Positions 16,665 to 22,228 of a stretch of DNA of 22,228 nt are shown in pieces. The notes beneath the pieces are model-generated. The model worked only from the letters and a program-made list of their open reading frames with translations. It had not been told where the DNA came from and did not search any database. The DNA is taken from the NCBI GenBank assembly GCA_964200185.2, contig CAXNAD020000295.1, positions 1 to 22,228 on the forward strand, read 5' to 3'. This DNA is from Choristocarpus tenellus KU-1152. Taxonomy: Eukaryota; Phaeophyceae. The position numbers and the translations under genes are program-made. How positions within the stretch are numbered: position 1 is the first letter of the stretch; every line of letters starts with the position of its first letter.

Positions 16665-17107
16665 TGTGCAGGTTTAGACTGCTGTTTGTGTCAGTATGGA
16701 AGAAGAGAGAAGAAAGAGATGGGAGCCTCACATGATCCCCCTTTACTGAATGTGATCACACGGTTGAAAAGAGAAGAGTGAAAATACTACAGGTGGTGGG
16801 GCTTAGTTTGGTTAGCACCTGTTACTTCTAGGAAGAATCACTAACCCTGAACACTTAAAACATTTCAAGAAAACTCCAAGATTTAGAAATACAACTCAAA
16901 CATGTCAACATCAATCCATGGTCAATTGTCAATAATTGACCTGGTATGACATGAACCAAGGTTTTGAATGCTTTTGGTTACATATTGCTGTAATTCATAT
17001 CTTATTTTGCACAATATCAACCTGACAGTATATGTACTTCTCCAAAAGAAATATATGTGTACTGTTTAACGCTTGAGAATACTTTTCATATCTCAATTCT
17101 TGACTCA
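16665..17107 (-). repeat. 5' LTR of the copia element
   Basis: It aligns with 13828-14184 through shared blocks: GTCAGTATGGAAG, ATGGGAGCCTCACA, GTTGAAAAGA, GAAAACTCCA, a TGCTTT-GGTT-ACAT stretch, and the TTGACTCA end. On the minus strand it starts TGAGTCAAG and ends TGCACA, the usual TG...CA form. Confidence 0.7.
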
Positions 17108-17464
17108 TGGAGTTTTATGAGGTGGGTGTCGTTAAATTTTTGAGGAAACCTACAAACTCCTTGTGGTAGACGTGCTTTGAAGACTCTGGAAACCGCTTTA
17201 GGCCAACAAGGTGTTGACAGGTAATCCTCTTTTCTACAGCCAAACCCTCCAAACGGGGGTTAAATTGGTTTCGACCATTTCTACGGTGTACATTATGCAG
17301 GGTTCAAAAATGTCTCATAACTCAAAAGGACCAAAATCAACCCTTATTTTGGATTGTTTCACTCCTTCAAACGGATCCAGCTACATTGGATGGTCAAGAA
17401 AAAAGACGCAGTTGTGGTCACCATATCAGGGCTGTAACTCATGCATTTCGCAATATATATGTTG

Positions 17465-18037
17465 CTATCGCAGGTTATGCAACTGTGGGAAGTCAGTGCC
17501 AAGGATACTATCCACGCGGTAGTCTTCCTCACCCCCACGGATAGCCTCCAGGCCTTGCAGGATAGGTTCTCCATATATGTCTAGCACAGGTCTGGTGGTC
17601 TCACCAAGAATACCCTGACTATTGTCCCCAAGGACAATTTTCTCAAACACAACGTTCATTTGGTAAGTCACATGGTCCGGCAAGTCAAACTTATCAGTGG
17701 GGTCTCGCATGGCAACCTGGTGGATCTTGCCATGGTTCAACCTCATAGACAAAAGAGGGGAAGAAATCTGGAAAGAAACATGTTCCGACTGATGCTCAAA
17801 CAAAGAATCATTTGCCACTGCCTTCTCAATGTACTTTTTGCATTCTGCAGGATCTGTCCTCTTTCTGTCCCTCAGAATCCAATCAGACATTTGCAAGACC
17901 TCATGCAGGCGGCGATGGTCTTTCATGATAGAGTCTGTCTTGATCTGCTTTTCAATCCAATATTTTTCGAACCCAAACGGTCTACATTCCCCTGGAAGAT
18001 TGGCCCCTGAGATCACGACACTATCTCCGAAGTCAAC
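17465..18037 (-). CDS. Gene A last exon: root-cap-like C-terminal domain and stop
   Basis: The acceptor is TTGCCCAG/GTT (phase 0), giving 190 codons and TAG at 17465-17467. It begins VDFGDSVVISGANLPGECRP, followed by FGFEKYWIEK, a basic/acidic helical part, HQSEHVSFQI, DPTDKFDLPDHVTYQM and GILGETTRP, and ends FPQLHNLR. This is the longest well-behaved reading frame in the window. Plus-strand frames here are shadows. Confidence 0.78.
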   Translation of the reverse strand, partial: VDFGDSVVISGANLPGECRPFGFEKYWIEKQIKTDSIMKDHRRLHEVLQMSDWILRDRKRTDPAECKKYIEKAVANDSLFEHQSEHVSFQISSPLLSMRLNHGKIHQVAMRDPTDKFDLPDHVTYQMNVVFEKIVLGDNSQGILGETTRPVLDIYGEPILQGLEAIRGGEEDYRVDSILGTDFPQLHNLR

Positions 18038-19775
18038 CTGGGCAACAAGCACAGTTTGAGATGGATTATAACAACAACCCATCGTCGAGACGAGAGAGAG
18101 AGTACTAGTCAACGATATTGAGAGGCGAGAGTATCAATATTCCTGACCGGTGTACCAGAGTAGCACTGTGGAGTATGTTATTTCCTGGAAATATTTATTT
18201 CATTTAAAAAAACTAACATCTGCAAAGGAGGAGTAACTGAGTCCATACCTCTCCAGGCTCCTCCATCTCTTGGCCATCAAGCAGCACTTTGATTGCCCCT
18301 TCTGCAATGCACTTGCTGTTCTGTGGGCAATCAGTCTGTAGGACGTGGGTGTCTGCAACATAAATTTCTACACTGTGCTTTTTGCCACTCTCTCCACAAA
18401 GCAACATGCCTACACCTGTGATGTACGTGACTTGAGGAGTGTCGGGGATAGGCGCAGAAATACGCATGTTGATGACGTTACATATCCCATCGTTCACGAG
18501 GTTGTAGTACGCCCCTTCAAGGCCTGTGAAGTCGAACTTCTGTGACATGAACCCCATCAGATGAGGGTCACCTTCGCCCCCAGGATTGTCTAGAACAATA
18601 GCGTTGGGAACAAGAATAATACGATATATAATATTATTAGATCATTGGTACATGGACAAACTGTCAATATTTTGCAAACAAGATCTACTCCTAGTTGGTG
18701 TGTATGTCAGTGGCCTACTCGCAGTTGTGACGTTGGCAATTGACCAAAAGATCCCCATGCCAAAGAGGTTTAAAGCAAACCAGAAAATATCTATTTCCTT
18801 TCCCAAAAAAAAACAGAGAGGGGACAATGAACAAAAAAATAAGAGTGTTGGTACAGCGAAGGCATATAGGACGTGAATGTACTACATACGTGCATTTTGC
18901 TTACCACAAACACCAGAGACATCCTCTTTGATGCATAAGCCATTAACGCAAACACAGGACCCCAATGTAGCTCCACAGTCCTGTAATGGCAAACAATCGT
19001 CATGTGGAAATCTCTTATTCTTGTCGCTGAAGTATAGACTCACTCGATCAAGTAGTAGTCAAGAGTGACTAAAAGGACAGATGTGACGGAAGCAACAAGC
19101 AAGCTACTGCCTATAAAACACCAACTTTAACCCCACGCTTTGCAAGAATGGAGTTAGCACAGCCTGTCAGTCATGTTAGAGTCTTATCCCTTGCCTCTTC
19201 GTCTGTGTCTGCACCACTGTAGAACTCACAGATGGATGGCAATGATTCATCACCGAATGCAGGTAGACATTGCCCTATGTCTCCTTCTTGAGAGCAGCCC
19301 GCATTGATGTGCACTTCTTCTATGTAGCACTGAGATCAAGAATAGGTGGTGAGAATGGTCGGGAAAATTGATCAACACAGCACGTAGGAATAACAGAATT
19401 GTATCATGCATCCATTACTCATTCTTTAGCGTGTAGGAAATATTTGTAATTTCATAGGAGTATATATGTTGTGATCTGTGTTATTATTTTGTGGTACTCA
19501 TTACTTGAATATTGTTGTAACCTGGATTTAAACAGTTGGATAACAACAAAACAAGAACGAGAATATTATAGAAGAGCTTTTCTATAGAAGTAGCATTTAC
19601 TATTAGGAGTTGGTGTACTTTATCACCTACCATTATTTAAGTCGATACTTACATCCTCTTGAGCCAAATTGTTGCTGGTGCACACATTTACTTGTCCATT
19701 TGCAAGGTCAAACAGAAGCGCCCAGAGGACCAGAGTGAAGGGGTCTGTCAAACCGAACGCCGTTATTGTTTTCCC
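17465..19775 (-). CDS. Gene A: secreted Cys-rich protein with GDPHL/VWD-like and root-cap-like C-terminal domains
   Basis: Five exons (19653-19775, 19195-19329, 18905-18980, 18249-18589, 17465-18037) join in matching phases to 415 codons and a TAG stop. Residues 10-25 are hydrophobic (DPFTLVLWALLFDLANGQ) and look like the core of a signal peptide. Then comes a Cys-rich part with CVCVNGLC (about 87-112). GDPHL (119-123) opens a VWD-like domain continuing KFDFTGLEGAYY and VTYITGVGMLLCGE. The C-terminal 190 residues contain FGFEKYWIEK, DPTDKFDLPDHVTYQM and GILGETTRPVLD, which resemble the C-terminal part of plant root-cap/LEA-type secreted proteins. The function of these proteins is poorly known, so an extracellular structural or matrix role is inference. 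The start codon is not in these exons (a candidate is at 20200). The intron after 19195 would use a GC donor. Confidence 0.72.
18249..18589 (-). CDS. Gene A exon with GDPHL/VWD-like domain
   Basis: The acceptor is TTCTAG/AC and the donor GGAGAG/GTATGG. The exon starts NPGGEGDPHLMGFMSQKFDF, then ICNVINMRISAPIPDT, VTYITGVGMLLCGE, HSVEIYVAD, and DCPQNSKC as a likely disulphide loop. GDPHL followed by an F-F-G-Y core is the usual opening of VWD-type domains. Confidence 0.75.
18905..18980 (-). CDS. Gene A small Cys-rich exon
   Basis: A 76-nt exon with acceptor CCATTACAG/GAC and donor TGTG/GTAAGC (phase 1). It encodes DCGATLGSCVCVNGLCIKED, a compact module with five Cys counting the final Cys codon. 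It joins the next exon as C-D-NPGGEGDPHL. Confidence 0.65.
19195..19329 (-). CDS. Gene A Cys-rich exon
   Basis: The acceptor is GATCTCAG/TGC, phase 0. The exon encodes CYIEEVHINAGCSQEGDIGQ and on to CEFYSGADTDEE (45 codons). The frame meets a TGA shortly after. The only phase-0 exit that fits the next exon is GAG/GCAAGG, a GC-AG intron. A strong-looking GTGAGT inside the exon would create a TGA at the junction and is rejected. Confidence 0.55.
19653..19775 (-). CDS. Gene A exon with signal-peptide-like core
   Basis: The acceptor is TTTGCAG/GGG and the donor GAT/GTAAGT (a perfect consensus), 41 codons. The hydrophobic run before ANGQVNVC suggests signal cleavage near ANG/Q. There is no in-frame ATG inside the exon and an upstream in-frame TGA precedes it, so translation must begin in an earlier exon. 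Confidence 0.6.
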
Positions 19776-20152
19776 CTGCAAAGTGTGTACGATCGAAGGT
19801 CAAGTGGGGACTCTGCAGATAGGAGAAAGGTCATTCATCTCTCCTGGTACGCATTAGATCTAATTTGTTTGTTTGCGTTCCTGACGTGGGCTTGACCATG
19901 AACAAGAGAGAAAGATGCATCAATAACGAAAGAATGGTTATATCAAACGCACGATACTTGCATGATAAGTGATTGGTGATGACAGCAACTGCACCCTCGT
20001 GAAACCCTAGCTATCACTCCTCTTGGACAAACAGAAGGAACACTATCATGACACCCTAAAGTGATATTGATTGATCATATTGGTGGTGAACGGAAGATGG
20101 GAATTGTGATCACCCGCATTAGCATTTCTCTGACAAGGTCCCCTTATTGTAC

Positions 20153-20200
20153 CACCAAAAGTGAGCGCAAGAGCACCGTTCGCCAAAACTGAAATGCCAT
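20153..20200 (-). CDS. Possible gene A first exon (tentative)
   Basis: The ATG at 20200 opens MAFQFWRTVLLRSLLV and reaches a TTGGTG/GTACAA donor in phase 0, which would join the exon at 19775 in frame. It would give a Leu-rich N-terminus ahead of a second hydrophobic run. Only the start codon, phase and hydrophobicity support it. Another upstream exon could be the true start. Confidence 0.22.
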
Positions 20201-20428
20201 ACTTTAATCTCCGGAGAATGCACACACTAGGATGCTCTATGCAGCTAGTTATAGGTTAGGAAACAACCAAATCCAAGAATCCAAGGAGTATCACCAACCT
20301 TTCCTCAATGATTTGTTACGTAGGGTTGATGCAAGTAATATTGTACAGTGCAGTGCAGGATAGTAACTCCTCTGCTCAGTCTACGTGCACGGTCTTCACT
20401 CCTCCAGACGGAATTTGGGATGCATCAA

Positions 20429-20980
20429 TGGGGCGACCGGATCAAGACCAGAATAATCCTTGAATCTCCATGTAACACCAGCCCCCATGAGAAAAATCGC
20501 ATGCATAGAATAGGGCAAACTGACCGAGTTACAACTTTCCTGGGACCGTTGTGAATTCTGTTGTGCTGTCCTAACAATACTGCTGACTCACAGAATACAT
20601 CAAACTTCTGCCTGTGCCCACAAACTCGAGCGGTGGTTACGCGTGTCCGAGGGGACTGTCCGTTTTCGGCTGTACAAAGAGGGTTGTCTAACGGAGAGAG
20701 CCTGCTATTAAGGCATCAACTGATTGGGCACTATCATTTCGACCAAGGACAACAAAATGTCGTTGAAAAAACTTTCTCTTTTTTTTTACATGCACACGAA
20801 AGACCCTGCCTAAGCATCTTTCGGATCAGAAGGGAACGATGGGCGAAGGAACTAAGAGAGAAACCAGAATCGGCCATAACAGAGTGTGACATATGCAAAC
20901 TACACAACAACAGAGAAGACGAAAATACCCTCTTCTGTAATAAATGTGTGCATTATTGGGGAGTGGACCATAGCTTCTGA
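20429..20980 (+). pseudogene. SNF2/RAD5-SHPRH-like helicase motif VI relic plus zinc-binding-like patch
   Basis: One plus-strand frame holds IILESPCNTSPHEKNRMHRI continuing GQTDRVTTFL, which resembles the motif VI region of SNF2 helicases (E-x-x-R-x-HRIGQT-x-x-V). A TGA follows within the frame (about 20552). The same frame then stays open for 139 codons and ends with ECDICKLHNNREDENTLFCN and KC, a C-x2-C ... C-x2-C pattern like a RING or PHD half. Other helicase motifs are not found nearby. The helicase match rests on about ten residues. Confidence 0.35.
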
Positions 20981-21032
20981 TTTCATTCATGATCTTAGAA
21001 GTATTTCTATTAACTTTGTACTGTATGCTTAT

Positions 21033-21165
21033 TATTATGCCCGCTGACATTTGCAGATGTGCCAGGGGGGAAACCAATGAAAACAACTGTACACATACCA
21101 GTATAAGCCCATACTATATATCGATGATATACTGTCGCATCTGCAAAATGTCAGAGGGCATAATA
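21033..21165. mobile_element. MITE-like inverted-repeat element
   Basis: Arms of about 29-30 bp (21033-21061 and 21136-21165) are inverted copies with about 27 of 30 positions matching: TATTATGCCC, CTGACATTT and GCAGATG are shared. The interior is 74 bp and noncoding. A (TA)n tract abuts the right arm. The size and structure fit a small non-autonomous DNA element or a stable hairpin. Confidence 0.55.
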
Positions 21166-22228
21166 TATATATATATAATACTGTCGCTGAAGGAAGTTGT
21201 ACCGTAGGTGGGACCCTAGCCAACAATTCCTTATGTACCTGTTTTTGGTCGGCGTTCTATGACGAACAACTTTCGATACCAATCTACTACCCACCCATGG
21301 GCATACCTTTTATTTTTCCTGTCTATTATATAACAAGTCTTGTTGATTACTCCGTACTTTGTAACGCTAAAGTATTTGGGCATTTCTACTGCAATTTATA
21401 TAATAATCTACTCTAAACCATCCTCTGTTCTTTCCACTATACGACTATAAACAACTACCACACGAAGTGGGAATAGAGAGGATGAATTGAACCCATCTCC
21501 CGCGTCGGCTCTTCCATGGTGGATTAGCCAACCTTCTCCCTCCAACTCCTGACCGAAATATAACCAAGCAACCACGAGAAAGAAATATATGTAGATATAT
21601 CCCCTTTATTTCCTTCTATCCAACCTTTGGTATGACTTGTCCGCATTATTGTAACATCTACTCCTTCACTGCCTCATGAAATCTCCCTTTCATACAAAAA
21701 AACAAAACTAGAAATGGCTAGCCCACATTCCACATGGAATTGGGTAAGTCATCTGCAAAGGGGTCACAAATTCTTACAGGAATAAAAAAACATTGTTCCC
21801 TACGGTTCCGAATCCCTGTGTGCTTCGAAAAACCCAAATTCCTCTGGATATTCCTCCTTCAGCAATCCCAACGCTTTTTTCTGGATGTCTCGATGGATGG
21901 ATGACATTGACGCAGTGTTTAAATATGAGGCTTCAGCTTAGTTTTTCATTTAAAAACGCCTCCCGTAAAAATAATGTTGCTACAGAAGTTCAAGTAGCCT
22001 CCCATCAGACCCACTCGTCCACTAGCAATGGTGTCGCTGTTCCAACATCTGAGGCGCGAAAGCGCTCCCACCTTGAAGTTTTGATCTCAGCATCTTCGAG
22101 GTGGAAAGTTTTAGAGACTCCTTAGAAAGCAACCAGAACGTTTCTTAGATTGAATTAGCCACACACAGTAGGGGAGGGACGGAAGGATATAGTAGGAAAG
22201 GGGCTGTGACCCAAAGAATCTGGGGGGG

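Larger units (their letters stand above)
13828..17107 (-). mobile_element. Degenerate Ty1/copia LTR retrotransposon, minus strand
   Basis: Order on the minus strand: LTR (17107-16665), primer binding site, gag relic, an unassignable 1.1 kb, RT fragment, RNase H, polypurine-like tract, LTR (14184-13828). RNase H directly before the 3' LTR is the copia order. Integrase and most of RT are missing, and coding parts are split by stops and frameshifts, so the element cannot transpose alone. The two LTRs are clearly related but diverged in sequence and length (443 versus 357 bp), pointing to an old insertion. Flanking five-mers (TGGAG after 17107, GAGAG before 13828) are not a convincing target duplication. 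It sits between genes A and B. Confidence 0.8.
20201..22228. other. DNA upstream of gene A, mostly unassigned
   Basis: Apart from the helicase-like relic and the MITE-like hairpin, I see only short frames. A plus-strand frame at 21793-22125 (110 codons, Ser-rich) is open but has no recognisable motif. The 21200-21780 stretch shows nothing I can name. Confidence 0.4.

Noticed and set aside
17211-17522. Plus-strand frame of 103 codons beyond the gene A stop
   Set aside because: It overlaps the antisense of the gene A exon and has no domain pattern. Probably gene A 3' flank.
17660-18059. Plus-strand frames opposite the gene A last exon
   Set aside because: They are antisense shadows of the strongly patterned minus-strand exon.
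19195-19253. GTGAGT donor within the gene A Cys-rich exon
   Set aside because: Joining it to the next exon makes a TGA codon at the junction.
1-22228. CRISPR arrays, bacterial operons or prophage
   Set aside because: No direct-repeat/spacer pattern and no ribosome-binding-site-led genes. The DNA is clearly eukaryotic.

Overview
This window is nuclear DNA of a microbial eukaryote. The evidence is spliced minus-strand genes with GT-AG introns, TTAGGG-type telomere-like repeats, microsatellites, long AT-rich introns and a decayed Ty1/copia retrotransposon. There is no bacterial-style gene packing. The protein types (TIG/IPT-like repeat protein, GDPHL/root-cap-like protein) are, as I recall them, typical of algal and other protist genomes, but I cannot name the lineage from the sequence.

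Two secreted-protein genes lie head to tail on the minus strand. Gene B (683-11956, running off the low-coordinate end) opens with a signal peptide. I can splice ten exons into one uninterrupted 505-codon reading frame, which encodes four complete TIG/IPT-like beta-sandwich modules and the start of a fifth. Most modules are split into two exons just before a conserved W...PL...G-G segment. Gene A (17465-19775, 5' end uncertain) is a secreted Cys-rich protein followed by a GDPHL/VWD-like domain and a C-terminal domain resembling plant root-cap/LEA-type proteins.

Region by region (plus coordinates): 1-682, no exon recognised. 683-11956, gene B, whose introns hold telomere-like repeats, a (CA)n tract, a (GT)n tract, a 25-G run, a 35-bp minisatellite and a satellite-like array. 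12400-13042, a broken coding-like stretch I do not recognise. 13828-17107, an old, deleted copia element on the minus strand with both LTRs, a half-tRNA-type primer binding site, a gag relic, an RT fragment and RNase H. 17465-19775, gene A. 20429-20980, a plus-strand relic with an SNF2 motif VI and a later zinc-binding-like patch. 21033-21165, a MITE-like hairpin. The rest appears to be intergenic.

The most unusual signal is the placement of telomere-like repeats in gene B introns. On the gene-sense strand, TTAGGG tracts lie mainly on the donor side (one forms the donor itself), and CCCTAA tracts lie on the acceptor side. In one intron the two could pair. Both genes predict secreted, cysteine- or beta-sandwich-rich products, so an extracellular-matrix or adhesion role is a reasonable inference but not shown.
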